This document shows positions 26,900-35,531 of a DNA stretch of 55,513 bases, piece after piece. Position 1 is the first letter of the stretch. Every line of letters starts with the position of its first letter. The position numbers and the translations under genes are program-made. The DNA comes from Bacteroides salyersiae WAL 10018 = DSM 18765 = JCM 12988 (GTDB taxonomy: Bacteria; Bacteroidota; Bacteroidia; Bacteroidales; Bacteroidaceae): NCBI RefSeq assembly GCF_000381365.1, contig NZ_KB905467.1:930149-985661 (forward strand), written 5' to 3'. The notes beneath the pieces were generated by a model. It was not told the DNA's origin. It did not search any database and saw nothing but the letters and a program-made list of their open reading frames with translations.

Positions 26900-27141
26900 A
26901 ATATGTTTATAGAACCCAGGGGACTTGCAGCACGAATATCGAACTCGATGTAGAAGAGGGTGTGCTGAAAGAAGTGGCTTACTGGGGTGGATGTAACGGT
27001 AGTTTGCAAGGTATTTCCCGTCTGGTGACAGGTATGAAAGTAGAAGATGTCATTGAAAAGCTGGAAGGTGTCAGATGTGGACGCCGTTCTACTTCCTGTC
27101 CGGATCAGTTGTATAAAGCGTTGCATGAAATGGGATATTAA
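26896..27141 (+). CDS. TSCPD domain-containing protein (TIGR03905 type)
   Basis: An 81-aa protein with the TSCPD motif visible as TSCPDQL near residue 69 and a cysteine-containing GGCNGSLQGISRLVTGM segment. The TSCPD domain is also found at the C-terminus of some ribonucleotide reductases. Stand-alone forms are small proteins of unknown role. Four cysteines in total suggest metal binding. It overlaps yebC by 4 bp and ends before a strong terminator. Confidence 0.88.
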   Translation: MKYVYRTQGTCSTNIELDVEEGVLKEVAYWGGCNGSLQGISRLVTGMKVEDVIEKLEGVRCGRRSTSCPDQLYKALHEMGY

Positions 27142-27154
27142 CCTTGATAGGGCA

Positions 27155-27198
27155 CATAAAAAACGGCGATACTTGAAAAAGCATCGCCGTTTTTTATG
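27155..27198. terminator. Terminator after pheT-yebC-TSCPD (bidirectional)
   Basis: A 16-bp stem (27155-27170 with 27183-27198, core AAACGGCGAT) and a 12-nt loop, with A6 and T6 tracts in the arms. It can also serve the convergent lipoprotein gene. Confidence 0.9.
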
Positions 27199-27232
27199 AG
27201 GAGAATTCTCATTTTGATGTTATTATCAGATT

Positions 27233-27625
27233 CTATTTGTACATATCCGGTGTGACCTTTACACGGAAGAGTTCTTGCTGAGTCTTATCCGATAGATAGA
27301 CATATGCCATAGTTACATCCATATCTCTGTACATCTTGAGATCATCTGTGTTTTTGATGATTCCCGGTAGATTTTCCTCCAAATGTTTTTGAGTGGTTTC
27401 CGCTATGTTCGGATCGTCTGCTGCTCCTGTCAGGGTATAATAATAAGTAAATGTATTATCTCCTCCCGTATAGCTTGTGCTATCCATTCGTGTCATTTCG
27501 TCTATGGTCATGGGACACTGCTTATTGACTTCCTGAGAGGCTATTTCGAATACTTTTTGTTTTGCTTGCTGGCATGAGGTCAGTACGAGAACGGTAAGGC
27601 AAACTGCTGTGATGATCTTTTTCAT
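27233..27625 (-). CDS. Hypothetical small lipoprotein
   Basis: A 130-aa protein with a lipoprotein signal: MKKIITAVCLTVLVLTSC, where Cys18 is the lipidation site. The mature part has a conserved-looking layout (CPMTIDEMTRMDSTSYTGGDNTFTYYYTL, then a LPGIIKNTDDLKMYRDMDVTMAYVYLSD segment). I do not recognise a family with a known role; similar small lipoproteins are common in Bacteroides. It is alone on the minus strand with a -7 box at 27657-27664. Confidence 0.82.
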   Translation of the reverse strand: MKKIITAVCLTVLVLTSCQQAKQKVFEIASQEVNKQCPMTIDEMTRMDSTSYTGGDNTFTYYYTLTGAADDPNIAETTQKHLEENLPGIIKNTDDLKMYRDMDVTMAYVYLSDKTQQELFRVKVTPDMYK

Positions 27626-27656
27626 AATGATATCTTGTTTTTAATAAATAATATTT

Positions 27657-27664
27657 CAAAGGTA
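27657..27664 (-). promoter_or_regulatory. -7 box of the small lipoprotein gene
   Basis: The minus strand reads TACCTTTG, a full TAnnTTTG match, 32 bp before the start codon. Confidence 0.6.
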
Positions 27665-27778
27665 ATTGTTTTTGATGAACTGAACAAATGGGCGGATTGT
27701 TTTGTTTAATATCATTAAGGTTGGCGGTTCTCATCCAACAAAACCGTGTTAAAAATTGCGTTTAATTTCATTTAATCG

Positions 27779-27786
27779 TAATTTTG
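27779..27786 (+). promoter_or_regulatory. -7 box of the Nramp gene
   Basis: TAATTTTG, a full TAnnTTTG match, 34 bp before the ATG at 27821. Confidence 0.6.
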
Positions 27787-27820
27787 TGCAAACATTAAAA
27801 GAAAAGAACAGAACTTTATT

Positions 27821-29074
27821 ATGCAGAATATATTTAAGGATTTAAAACGTAAAGACCATAAACGTTATTTGGGAGGATTGGATGTGTTCAGATACATCGG
27901 TCCCGGATTATTGGTCACTGTCGGTTTTATAGATCCGGGTAATTGGGCTTCAAATTTTGCCGCCGGCTCCGAATTCGGATATTCATTGCTGTGGGTGGTT
28001 ACTCTGTCTACTATCATGCTAATCGTACTTCAGCACAATGTGGCGCATTTGGGAATTGTAACCGGGCTTTGCTTGTCTGAAGCGGCTACCCAATATACTC
28101 CTAAATGGGTGTCACGTCCTATCTTGGGAACAGCCGTGCTGGCCTCCATATCCACTTCGCTGGCAGAAATCCTGGGTGGAGCCATTGCTTTGGAAATGTT
28201 ACTCGATGTTCCTATAATTTGGGGAGCTGTATTGACTACTGTTTTCGTTTCCGTCATGTTGTTTACAAACTCTTATAAAAAAATCGAACGGTCTATCATT
28301 GCTTTTGTGTCTGTGATCGGCCTCTCGTTTATTTATGAACTTTTTCTTGTAGATATAGATTGGCCATTGGCTGTGCAAGGATGGGTTACACCGGCCATTC
28401 CTAAGGGAAGCATGCTTATTATTATGAGCGTGCTTGGCGCAGTAGTGATGCCTCACAATCTGTTTCTTCATTCGGAAGTGATACAGAGCCATGAATATAA
28501 CAAACAGGATGACGCTTCTATTCGGAAAGTTTTGAAGTATGAATTGTTCGATACGCTTTTTTCAATGATTGTGGGATGGGCCATCAACAGTGCAATGATC
28601 TTGCTTGCTGCCGCTACTTTTTTTAAAAGTGGGATACAAGTAGAGGAGCTGCAGCAGGCAAAATCACTGCTGGAACCTTTGTTGGGCAGTAATGCCGCCA
28701 TTGTTTTTGCTTTGGCTTTGCTGATGGCAGGTATTTCTTCTACGATAACGAGTGGAATGGCCGCCGGTTCTATCTTTGCCGGAATATTTGGTGAATCATA
28801 TCATATAAAGGACAGCCATTCGCAGGTGGGAGTCATTCTCTCGTTAGGCATTGCTTTGTTATTGATATTTTTTATAGGCGATCCTTTTAAAGGACTGATC
28901 ATTTCACAAATGATTCTGAGTATTCAGTTGCCGTTTACCGTATTTTTGCAAGTGGGGTTGACTTCTTCTAAGAAAGTAATGGGCAATTACGTCAATAGTC
29001 GTTGGAGTACGTTTATACTTTATACAATTGCGATAGTAGTTTCTATATTGAATATCATGTTGCTGTTTTCTTGA
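27821..29074 (+). CDS. Nramp family divalent metal transporter
   Basis: A 417-aa membrane protein of the Nramp (MntH-like) family, which imports Mn2+ or Fe2+ with protons. The metal-binding motif in helix 1 reads DPGNW (family DPGN), and the helix 6 motif reads VVMPHNLFLHS (family MPHNxxLHS); both are intact. About eleven hydrophobic segments are visible, the usual number. The substrate cannot be set beyond divalent metal. It appears to be monocistronic; the next gene begins 66 bp downstream with a possible promoter between. Confidence 0.94.
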   Translation: MQNIFKDLKRKDHKRYLGGLDVFRYIGPGLLVTVGFIDPGNWASNFAAGSEFGYSLLWVVTLSTIMLIVLQHNVAHLGIVTGLCLSEAATQYTPKWVSRPILGTAVLASISTSLAEILGGAIALEMLLDVPIIWGAVLTTVFVSVMLFTNSYKKIERSIIAFVSVIGLSFIYELFLVDIDWPLAVQGWVTPAIPKGSMLIIMSVLGAVVMPHNLFLHSEVIQSHEYNKQDDASIRKVLKYELFDTLFSMIVGWAINSAMILLAAATFFKSGIQVEELQQAKSLLEPLLGSNAAIVFALALLMAGISSTITSGMAAGSIFAGIFGESYHIKDSHSQVGVILSLGIALLLIFFIGDPFKGLIISQMILSIQLPFTVFLQVGLTSSKKVMGNYVNSRWSTFILYTIAIVVSILNIMLLFS

Positions 29075-29140
29075 ATGAAGAAAGCAAGAAACAGGTTGTC
29101 GTTGTTGGATGGCGACATTAACTTTACCCGGTAAAATTGG

Positions 29141-29992
29141 ATGATTATGAGTAATAAACAAGACGAAATTAATTTTGCCCGTGTGGCAGACGCCATTGAA
29201 TATATTACCCGAAATTACCGGGAACAACCTTCTCTGTTCGATGTAGCGGAGGAAGTGAATGTAAGTATCCATCATTTTCAGCGGCTATTTACAGAATGGG
29301 CCGGAGTAAGCCCAAAGAAGTTTTTGCAGTATATCAGTGTCAATCATGCCAAGAAGATTTTAAGAGAAGGACAGGGAAGCCTTTTCGATGCTGCTTTTGA
29401 GACGGGACTTTCCGGTACGGGGCGTTTGCACGAACTTTTTATCCATATCGAAGGGATGACCCCGGGAGAATATAAAATCGGTGGTCGTGGATTGACCATT
29501 AACTATCGTTTCGCAGAAACTCACTTTGGGGAAATGCTGGTGGCATCTACCTCTAAAGGGGTATGTTATATGGCTTTCTGTGATGACCGGGAGCAGGTGT
29601 TGGACGAGTTAGGACATCATTTTCCGTATGCTACGTTCGAAAAGCGTCCGGATGAATTTCAAGAACGTGCCCTTGCTGTCTTTTCTATGGATTGGACGAA
29701 TATAGATGAGGTGAAACTTCACCTACGGGGTACTGAATTCCAACTGAAAGTATGGGAAACATTGCTTAAAATACCGATGGGGGCATTAACCACCTATGGA
29801 GATATTGCCTGTTATCTGGATAATCCGAAATCCTCTCGTGCTGTGGGGACGGCAGTAGGAGATAATCCGGTTGCTTTTCTTATTCCTTGCCACCGTGTGA
29901 TTCGCTCTACCGGTGCATTGGGGGGCTATCGTTGGGGGGTGACTCGAAAAACTGCTATGATAGGATGGGAAGCAGCAAAGATTGAGAAATAA
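29141..29992 (+). CDS. AraC-type HTH / methylated-DNA-[protein]-cysteine methyltransferase fusion (Ada-like)
   Basis: A 283-aa fusion. Residues 10-105 form an AraC-type helix-turn-helix domain (two HTHs, DVAEEVNVSIHHFQRLF and DAAFETGLSGTGRLHELF). Residues 120-283 form an O6-alkylguanine-DNA alkyltransferase with the acceptor motif PCHRVI (Cys near 250). The N-terminal zinc/methyl-phosphotriester domain of E. coli Ada is absent. It should repair O6-alkylguanine and may also regulate genes, but methyl-phosphotriester sensing is not expected. A start two codons later (29147) is possible. It is followed 33 bp later by exonuclease III, so a small DNA-repair operon is likely. Confidence 0.93.
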   Translation: MIMSNKQDEINFARVADAIEYITRNYREQPSLFDVAEEVNVSIHHFQRLFTEWAGVSPKKFLQYISVNHAKKILREGQGSLFDAAFETGLSGTGRLHELFIHIEGMTPGEYKIGGRGLTINYRFAETHFGEMLVASTSKGVCYMAFCDDREQVLDELGHHFPYATFEKRPDEFQERALAVFSMDWTNIDEVKLHLRGTEFQLKVWETLLKIPMGALTTYGDIACYLDNPKSSRAVGTAVGDNPVAFLIPCHRVIRSTGALGGYRWGVTRKTAMIGWEAAKIEK

Positions 29993-30025
29993 AAAATAAT
30001 GGAATAGCATATAATAGATGTTTTT

Positions 30026-30790
30026 ATGAAAATAATAACTTATAATGTGAATGGCCTGCGGGCCGCAGTAACCAAAGGTTTGCCCGAATGGCTGTCACAG
30101 GAGCAGCCGGATGTTCTCTGTCTGCAAGAAACTAAATTGCAACCGGAGCAGTATCCGGCAGAAGCGTTTGAAGCATTGGGTTATAAGGCCTATCTGTACT
30201 CTGCACAGAAAAAAGGATATAGTGGGGTGGCTATCCTTACCCGCCGTGAGCCCGATCATGTGGAATATGGTATGGGAATTGAAGAATATGATAATGAAGG
30301 CCGTTTTATCCGTGCGGATTATGGAGACTTGTCTGTTGTGAGTGTATATCATCCCTCAGGAACAAGTGGCGATGAACGTCAGGCATTCAAGATGGTATGG
30401 CTGGAAGCCTTTCAGCAGTATGTGACAGAATTGCAAAAGTCCCGCCCTAAGCTGATTCTTTGCGGAGACTATAACATTTGTCATGAACCGATCGATATTC
30501 ATGATCCTATCCGAAATGCGACAAATAGCGGTTTCCTACCCGAAGAACGAGAATGGATGACTCGTTTCCTGTCTGCCGGTTTTGTCGATTCTTTCCGTAC
30601 GCTTTATCCTGAAAAGCAGGAGTATACCTGGTGGAGCTATCGTTTCAATTCGAGAGCGAAAAATAAGGGATGGCGCATAGATTACTGTATGGTCAGTGAA
30701 CCTGTACGACCGATGTTAAAGGCTGCACGTATATTGAATGAGGCGGTACATTCCGATCATTGCCCGATGATGTTGGAATTGGAAGATTAG
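30026..30790 (+). CDS. xth: Exodeoxyribonuclease III
   Basis: A 254-aa AP endonuclease/exonuclease of the EEP fold (ExoIII/Ape1 family) for base-excision repair. The motifs YNVNGLRA, LQETKLQ, GDYNI and SDHCP (the last carrying the catalytic Asp-His pair) are all present. The length is typical. It is next to the Ada-like gene on the same strand, which supports joint repair of alkylated and abasic DNA. It converges with yjbQ, whose stop codon is 5 bp away. Confidence 0.95.
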   Translation: MKIITYNVNGLRAAVTKGLPEWLSQEQPDVLCLQETKLQPEQYPAEAFEALGYKAYLYSAQKKGYSGVAILTRREPDHVEYGMGIEEYDNEGRFIRADYGDLSVVSVYHPSGTSGDERQAFKMVWLEAFQQYVTELQKSRPKLILCGDYNICHEPIDIHDPIRNATNSGFLPEEREWMTRFLSAGFVDSFRTLYPEKQEYTWWSYRFNSRAKNKGWRIDYCMVSEPVRPMLKAARILNEAVHSDHCPMMLELED

Positions 30791-30795
30791 AGGAT

Positions 30796-31203
30796 TCAGA
30801 GTATGGTGATACTCAGTTTGCGGCTATCTCCTCCATCACGAAACTCACATAAATAAATTCCCTGCCAAGTGCCCAGGTTCAACTTGTGGTTCTTGATAGG
30901 GATAGTTACTGAACTACCTATCAGAGACGCCTTTATATGCGCGCTCATATCGTCCGGGCCTTCCAGTGTATGCACAAAGTAAGGTGCGCCGTCCGGAACA
31001 AGTTTGTTGAAGAACGTCTGGAAATCGTACCGTACATCCGGATCTGCATTTTCATTGATTGTAATTCCTGCCGAAGTATGCTTGATAAACACCACAAGCA
31101 ATCCACTTTCAGGTAATTCAGGCAGATGGGATATGATGTCACGCGTCACCAGATGGAAACCGCGTGGATAGTGTGGTAACTGTATATCGAGAGTGATAGC
31201 CAT
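30796..31203 (-). CDS. YjbQ family protein (secondary thiamine-phosphate synthase type)
   Basis: A 135-aa protein of the UPF0047/YjbQ family. The motif KHTSAGITINENADPDVR near residues 41-58 and the GTWQGIYLCEFRD segment near the C-terminus match the family. Members are trimeric; some show weak thiamine-phosphate synthase activity, but the physiological role is unsettled. It has a -7 box on the minus strand (31231-31238) and converges on xth. Confidence 0.93.
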   Translation of the reverse strand: MAITLDIQLPHYPRGFHLVTRDIISHLPELPESGLLVVFIKHTSAGITINENADPDVRYDFQTFFNKLVPDGAPYFVHTLEGPDDMSAHIKASLIGSSVTIPIKNHKLNLGTWQGIYLCEFRDGGDSRKLSITIL

Positions 31204-31230
31204 AATATTACTTCATTTAAATTACTTCTG

Positions 31231-31254
31231 CAAAGATACTTTTTTATACTTTTG
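31231..31254. promoter_or_regulatory. Back-to-back -7 boxes of yjbQ and the C_GCAxxG_C_C gene
   Basis: The minus-strand TATCTTTG (31231-31238) for yjbQ and the plus-strand TACTTTTG (31247-31254) for the next gene lie only 8 bp apart. The two polymerase footprints must overlap, so the genes may compete for transcription. Confidence 0.6.
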
Positions 31255-31279
31255 CACAACTAAATGATAGAAATAAAAA

Positions 31280-31744
31280 ATGGAAGATAGAATACAACGA
31301 GCTACTCAGCTTTTCAAAAGCGGTTATAATTGTTCGCAGTCCGTAGTAGCTGCTTTTGCCGATATATATGGATTTACGGAAGAACAGGCGTTACGTATGG
31401 CAGCCTCTTTCGGTGGCGGTATCGGGAGAATGAGAGAAACTTGTGGCGCCGCTTGCGGTATGTTTCTACTGGCAGGACTGGAAAAAGGTGCGGTTGACGG
31501 TGCTGATAAGGAAGGGAAGGCTGCTAATTATGCTTTGGTACAAGAACTTGCGGCTGAATTTAAGAAAAGAAACGGTTCATTGAATTGCGGTGAACTGTTG
31601 GGGTTGAAGAAAAGGGCGGAGATTTCGTCTGTTCCGGAAGAACGGACCGAGCAATATTATGCTAAACGTCCGTGTTCCAAGATGGTAGAGGAAGCTGCAA
31701 GAATTTGGGCGGAATACCTTGAAAAAAATCGGAAACAAGGCTAA
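31280..31744 (+). CDS. C_GCAxxG_C_C family protein
   Basis: A 154-aa member of the C_GCAxxG_C_C (Redox_active_C) family. The motif is complete: NCSQSV near residue 17, GGGIGRMRETCGAACGMFLLAGL near 48-70, NCGELL near 107, and a late RPCSKMV. These conserved cysteines suggest Fe-S or redox activity; no specific reaction is known. Such genes often occur in anaerobes. It is divergent from yjbQ with overlapping promoters. Confidence 0.92.
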   Translation: MEDRIQRATQLFKSGYNCSQSVVAAFADIYGFTEEQALRMAASFGGGIGRMRETCGAACGMFLLAGLEKGAVDGADKEGKAANYALVQELAAEFKKRNGSLNCGELLGLKKRAEISSVPEERTEQYYAKRPCSKMVEEAARIWAEYLEKNRKQG

Positions 31745-31812
31745 AAAAGCTGTTTTTATTACAGATTTTGCAAAAAAACGACCAATAAAGTGTTATATAA
31801 CATAAATATAAC

Positions 31813-31820
31813 TATCTTTG
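31813..31820 (+). promoter_or_regulatory. -7 box of the winged-helix gene
   Basis: TATCTTTG followed by CAG, a full match to TAnnTTTG. It lies 75 bp before the ATG, leaving a leader of about 65 nt. Confidence 0.6.
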
Positions 31821-31894
31821 CAGTTGAAATAAAATCTGAAAGTTGATATAACTTTCGATTTTTACATCATGTCGAACTTAAATTTCTAAAGCAA

Positions 31895-32095
31895 ATGTTG
31901 AAAGAAAAAGCAGGTGAAATTGCAGGTAAAATCTGGAATGCACTGAACGGTACAGAAGGTCTGACCGCTAAGCAAATCAAAAAAGCAACCAAGTTAGTAG
32001 ACAAAGACTTGTTTTTAGGTCTTGGTTGGTTGTTGAGAGAGGATAAGATCTCTACTCAGGAAATTGAAGGTGAACTTTTCATTCAATTGATCTAA
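31895..32095 (+). CDS. Small winged helix-turn-helix protein
   Basis: A 66-aa protein that is almost entirely one winged helix: KIWNALNGTEGLTAKQIKKATKLVDKDLFLGLGWLLREDKI, then the wing EIEGELFIQLI. It matches the short stand-alone winged-helix proteins (DUF2582-type) common in Bacteroidetes. A DNA-binding role is inferred from the fold, and the targets are unknown. It has its own promoter and a strong terminator. Confidence 0.9.
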   Translation: MLKEKAGEIAGKIWNALNGTEGLTAKQIKKATKLVDKDLFLGLGWLLREDKISTQEIEGELFIQLI

Positions 32096-32116
32096 GAAGG
32101 TAAATCACTTACTTAT

Positions 32117-32162
32117 AAAAAAATGCGTTGATACATTCTGAATGTGATCAACGCATTTTTTT
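32117..32162 (+). terminator. Terminator after the winged-helix gene
   Basis: A 16-bp stem (32117-32132 with 32147-32162, core ATGCGTTGAT) that continues into an inner ACATT/AATGT pairing. A T7 tract is in the 3' arm. Confidence 0.9.
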
Positions 32163-32281
32163 GTATTCTAATAAATAGAATGTGTTCTGAATGTTATTTA
32201 TGGTAAGTCGATGGTATTATCTTGTTGCCGACCTTTGCTCTATATAATTAATAACTTGTTTTACATTCCCATTTTTTTCTC

Positions 32282-32289
32282 TAAATTTG
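32282..32289 (+). promoter_or_regulatory. -7 box of lepA
   Basis: TAAATTTG followed by CAAACG, a full TAnnTTTG match, 98 bp before the start codon. Confidence 0.55.
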
Positions 32290-32387
32290 CAAACGAATTG
32301 AAGGAATAAGAAAGGAGACATGTAAATGTCCGGCAAGAATTCTTGTTGACGAATCATTAAAAAAATAAGAAATATAATAAGAAAAGA

Positions 32388-34169
32388 ATGAAGAATATAC
32401 GTAATTTCTGCATCATTGCTCACATTGACCATGGTAAATCAACGCTGGCGGATCGTCTGTTGGAATTCACTAATACGATACAGGTAACTAACGGTCAGAT
32501 GTTGGATGATATGGATTTGGAAAAGGAGAGAGGCATTACCATCAAGAGCCATGCTATACAGATGGAATATACCTATAAAGGTGAAAAGTATATTCTGAAT
32601 CTGATCGATACTCCGGGACATGTCGATTTTTCTTATGAAGTTTCACGTTCGATTGCTGCTTGTGAAGGGGCATTGTTGATTGTAGATGCTTCGCAGGGTG
32701 TGCAAGCTCAGACGATCTCGAATCTTTATATGGCTATTGAGCATGATTTGGAAATTATTCCTGTTATCAATAAGTGCGATATGGCAAGTGCCATGCCCGA
32801 GGAAGTGGAGGATGAAATCGTAGAGCTGCTTGGTTGCAAGCGTGATGAAATTATTCGTGCATCTGGTAAAACTGGTATGGGAGTTGAAGAAATACTATCT
32901 GCTGTTATCGAACGTATTCCACATCCGAAAGGAGATGAAGAAGCACCGTTGCAGGCGCTGATTTTTGATTCTGTATTCAATTCTTTCCGCGGAATTATTG
33001 CTTATTTTAAAATTTTGAACGGGGTGATCCGTACAGGCGATAAAGTGAAGTTTTTTAATACCGGAAAAGAGTATGATGCCGATGAGATAGGAGTTCTTAA
33101 AATGGATATGGTTCCACGTAAAGAGCTGCGTACGGGGGATGTAGGTTATATTATTTCAGGTATTAAAACTTCTAAGGAAGTGAAGGTTGGGGATACTATC
33201 ACGCATATCGCCCGTCCTTGCGATAAGGCCATCGAAGGTTTTGAGGAAGTGAAACCGATGGTGTTTGCCGGTGTATATCCTATTGAAGCAGAGGAGTTTG
33301 AGGATCTGCGTGCTTCTCTTGAGAAATTGCAGTTGAATGATGCTTCGCTTACTTTTCAACCGGAATCTTCATTGGCATTGGGATTTGGTTTCCGTTGTGG
33401 ATTTCTTGGACTATTGCATATGGAGATTGTTCAGGAGCGTCTCGATCGTGAGTTTGACATGAATGTGATTACCACTGTGCCGAACGTTTCTTATAATATT
33501 TATGATAAGCAGGGACACGTGACTGAGGTACACAACCCCGGTGGTATGCCCGATCCTACGATGATAGATCATATCGAAGAACCCTATATCAAGTCTTCTA
33601 TCATTACTACTACCGATTATATCGGTCCTATTATGACACTTTGCCTCGGTAAACGTGGTGAGTTGATTAAGCAGGAATACATATCCGGCAATCGGGTGGA
33701 GTTATACTATAATATGCCTTTGGGGGAGATTGTAATCGATTTCTATGACAGATTGAAGAGTATTTCCAAAGGATATGCCTCTTTTGATTATCATCCGGCC
33801 GGTTTCCGTCCGTCCAAACTTGTGAAGTTGGATATTCTGTTGAACGGTGAGTCCGTCGATGCGCTTTCTACATTGACCCATTTTGACAATGCTTATGACA
33901 TGGGACGCCGCATGTGCGAGAAGCTGAAAGAGCTGATTCCGAGACAACAGTTTGAAATTGCTATCCAGGCAGCTATCGGTGCTAAGATTATTGCCCGTGA
34001 AACCATTAAGGCTGTTCGTAAGGATGTAACGGCTAAGTGTTACGGGGGAGATATCAGCCGTAAACGAAAGTTGCTTGAGAAACAGAAAAAAGGAAAGAAG
34101 CGTATGAAGCAGATCGGTAATGTGGAAGTGCCTCAAAAAGCGTTCCTTGCCGTACTGAAACTTGATTAA
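32388..34169 (+). CDS. lepA: Elongation factor 4 (LepA)
   Basis: A 593-aa ribosome-binding translational GTPase implicated in initiation and ribosome assembly under stress. The G1 motif AHIDHGKST is at residues 11-19, G3 is DTPGHVDF and G4 is NKCD. EF-G-like domains II, III and V follow, with the LepA-specific C-terminal domain ending RKRKLLEKQKKGKKRMKQIG. The length is typical. It is probably monocistronic. Confidence 0.98.
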   Translation: MKNIRNFCIIAHIDHGKSTLADRLLEFTNTIQVTNGQMLDDMDLEKERGITIKSHAIQMEYTYKGEKYILNLIDTPGHVDFSYEVSRSIAACEGALLIVDASQGVQAQTISNLYMAIEHDLEIIPVINKCDMASAMPEEVEDEIVELLGCKRDEIIRASGKTGMGVEEILSAVIERIPHPKGDEEAPLQALIFDSVFNSFRGIIAYFKILNGVIRTGDKVKFFNTGKEYDADEIGVLKMDMVPRKELRTGDVGYIISGIKTSKEVKVGDTITHIARPCDKAIEGFEEVKPMVFAGVYPIEAEEFEDLRASLEKLQLNDASLTFQPESSLALGFGFRCGFLGLLHMEIVQERLDREFDMNVITTVPNVSYNIYDKQGHVTEVHNPGGMPDPTMIDHIEEPYIKSSIITTTDYIGPIMTLCLGKRGELIKQEYISGNRVELYYNMPLGEIVIDFYDRLKSISKGYASFDYHPAGFRPSKLVKLDILLNGESVDALSTLTHFDNAYDMGRRMCEKLKELIPRQQFEIAIQAAIGAKIIARETIKAVRKDVTAKCYGGDISRKRKLLEKQKKGKKRMKQIGNVEVPQKAFLAVLKLD

Positions 34170-34242
34170 GCCTTTTTTATGATAGCTAAAAAGGGGGTGT
34201 ATCTTGAACAAATACCGTTGTAAATAGTTTTAGATACACCAG

Positions 34243-34282
34243 GTAATTGCCATCTGTCTACAGAGCTTTCCCTGGCAATTAT
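34243..34282 (+). terminator. Weak hairpin between lepA and the antiporter
   Basis: TAATTGCCA (34243-34251) can pair with TGGCAATTA (34272-34280) around a loop of about 20 nt, and T residues follow. It may terminate lepA transcripts or lie in the leader of the next gene. Confidence 0.4.
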
Positions 34283-34302
34283 TTTAACATATACGATACA
34301 AA

Positions 34303-35484
34303 ATGAGAAAAGTTCTGTCGTTTTCGGTTTTCTTGGTAGCCGGTCTTGTCTTGTCTCAGTCTCTGCCAGTGTTGGTAGGAACAGAAGGAATTGGTGCAGT
34401 AAGAACCGTTGCTAATATATTGCTTTATGTCTGTCTGAGCTTCATTATGATTAATGTGGGCAGGGAGTTTGAAGTAGATAAATCTCGTTGGAAAAGTTAT
34501 ACGCAAGATTATTTTATTGCGATGGCCACGGCTGCCATGCCTTGGTTTCTGATTGCACTCTATTATGTGTTTGTATTGCTTCCACCTGAGTTTTGGAATA
34601 GTTGGGAAGCTTGGAAAGAGAATTTGTTACTGAGCCGTTTTGCCGCACCGACTTCTGCCGGTATTCTTTTCACTATGTTGGTAGCTATCGGTCTTAAGTC
34701 CAGTTGGATGTATAAGAAAATTCAGGTACTTGCCATTTTCGATGATCTCGATACCATTCTTTTGATGATCCCTCTCCAGATCATGATGATCGGTTTGCGC
34801 TGGCAGCTTATTATTGTTGTCCTGATTGTGTTTTTGTTGTTGTCATTTGGCTGGAAGCAGTTGGGCAAATATAATTGGCGGCAAGATTGGAAAGCCATTT
34901 TGTTTTATTCTTTCCTTGTCTTTATCGCTACTCAGTCTCTCTATCTGATTAGTAAAAGTTTGTATGGCGAAGCGGGAAGCATCCATATTGAAGTGCTGCT
35001 GCCTGCATTTATGGTAGGTATGATTATGAAACATAAAGAGATAGATACACCGGTTGAACATAAAGTGGCTACCGGAATCTCTTTTCTATTCATGTTTCTG
35101 GTAGGGATGAGTATGCCTCATTTTATTGGAGTTGATTTTGCGGAGACTCAAGCCGGAGAATATTCGGTTACCGGTTCGCAGGAGATGATGCCTTGGGGCG
35201 TGATTATCTTTCATGTACTTATTGTTTCTCTGCTATCTAATATAGGAAAGTTATTTCCTGTCTTTTTCTATCGTGATCGTAAATTCAGTGAACGATTGGC
35301 TTTATCCATCGGTATGTTTACCCGTGGTGAAGTGGGGGCGGGAGTTATTTTTATTGCTCTCGGTTATAATTTGGGAGGGCCTGCTCTGCTCATTTCAGTT
35401 CTTACAATAGTATTGAATCTGATATTGACCGGTATTTTTGTTCTTTGGGTGAAGAAGCTTGCCCTGAGAAGTTATGTGGAATAG
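34303..35484 (+). CDS. Cation/proton antiporter-like membrane protein
   Basis: A 393-aa polytopic membrane protein with about eleven hydrophobic segments. The segments AAPTSAGILFTML, VLAIFDDLDTILLMIPLQ (acidic residues inside a helix) and SIGMFTRGEVGAGVIF are arranged as in sodium/hydrogen exchangers of the CPA superfamily, with the GEVGAG motif near the C-terminus. Ion specificity is not readable. It lies 47 bp upstream of nhaA, so the two probably form an operon for Na+ and pH homeostasis. I am sure of the membrane transporter class and less sure of the exact family. Confidence 0.8.
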   Translation: MRKVLSFSVFLVAGLVLSQSLPVLVGTEGIGAVRTVANILLYVCLSFIMINVGREFEVDKSRWKSYTQDYFIAMATAAMPWFLIALYYVFVLLPPEFWNSWEAWKENLLLSRFAAPTSAGILFTMLVAIGLKSSWMYKKIQVLAIFDDLDTILLMIPLQIMMIGLRWQLIIVVLIVFLLLSFGWKQLGKYNWRQDWKAILFYSFLVFIATQSLYLISKSLYGEAGSIHIEVLLPAFMVGMIMKHKEIDTPVEHKVATGISFLFMFLVGMSMPHFIGVDFAETQAGEYSVTGSQEMMPWGVIIFHVLIVSLLSNIGKLFPVFFYRDRKFSERLALSIGMFTRGEVGAGVIFIALGYNLGGPALLISVLTIVLNLILTGIFVLWVKKLALRSYVE

Positions 35485-35531
35485 CGCAAACTGAGTAATA
35501 CTTTAAATCTTATTATTAAAACACATATACC

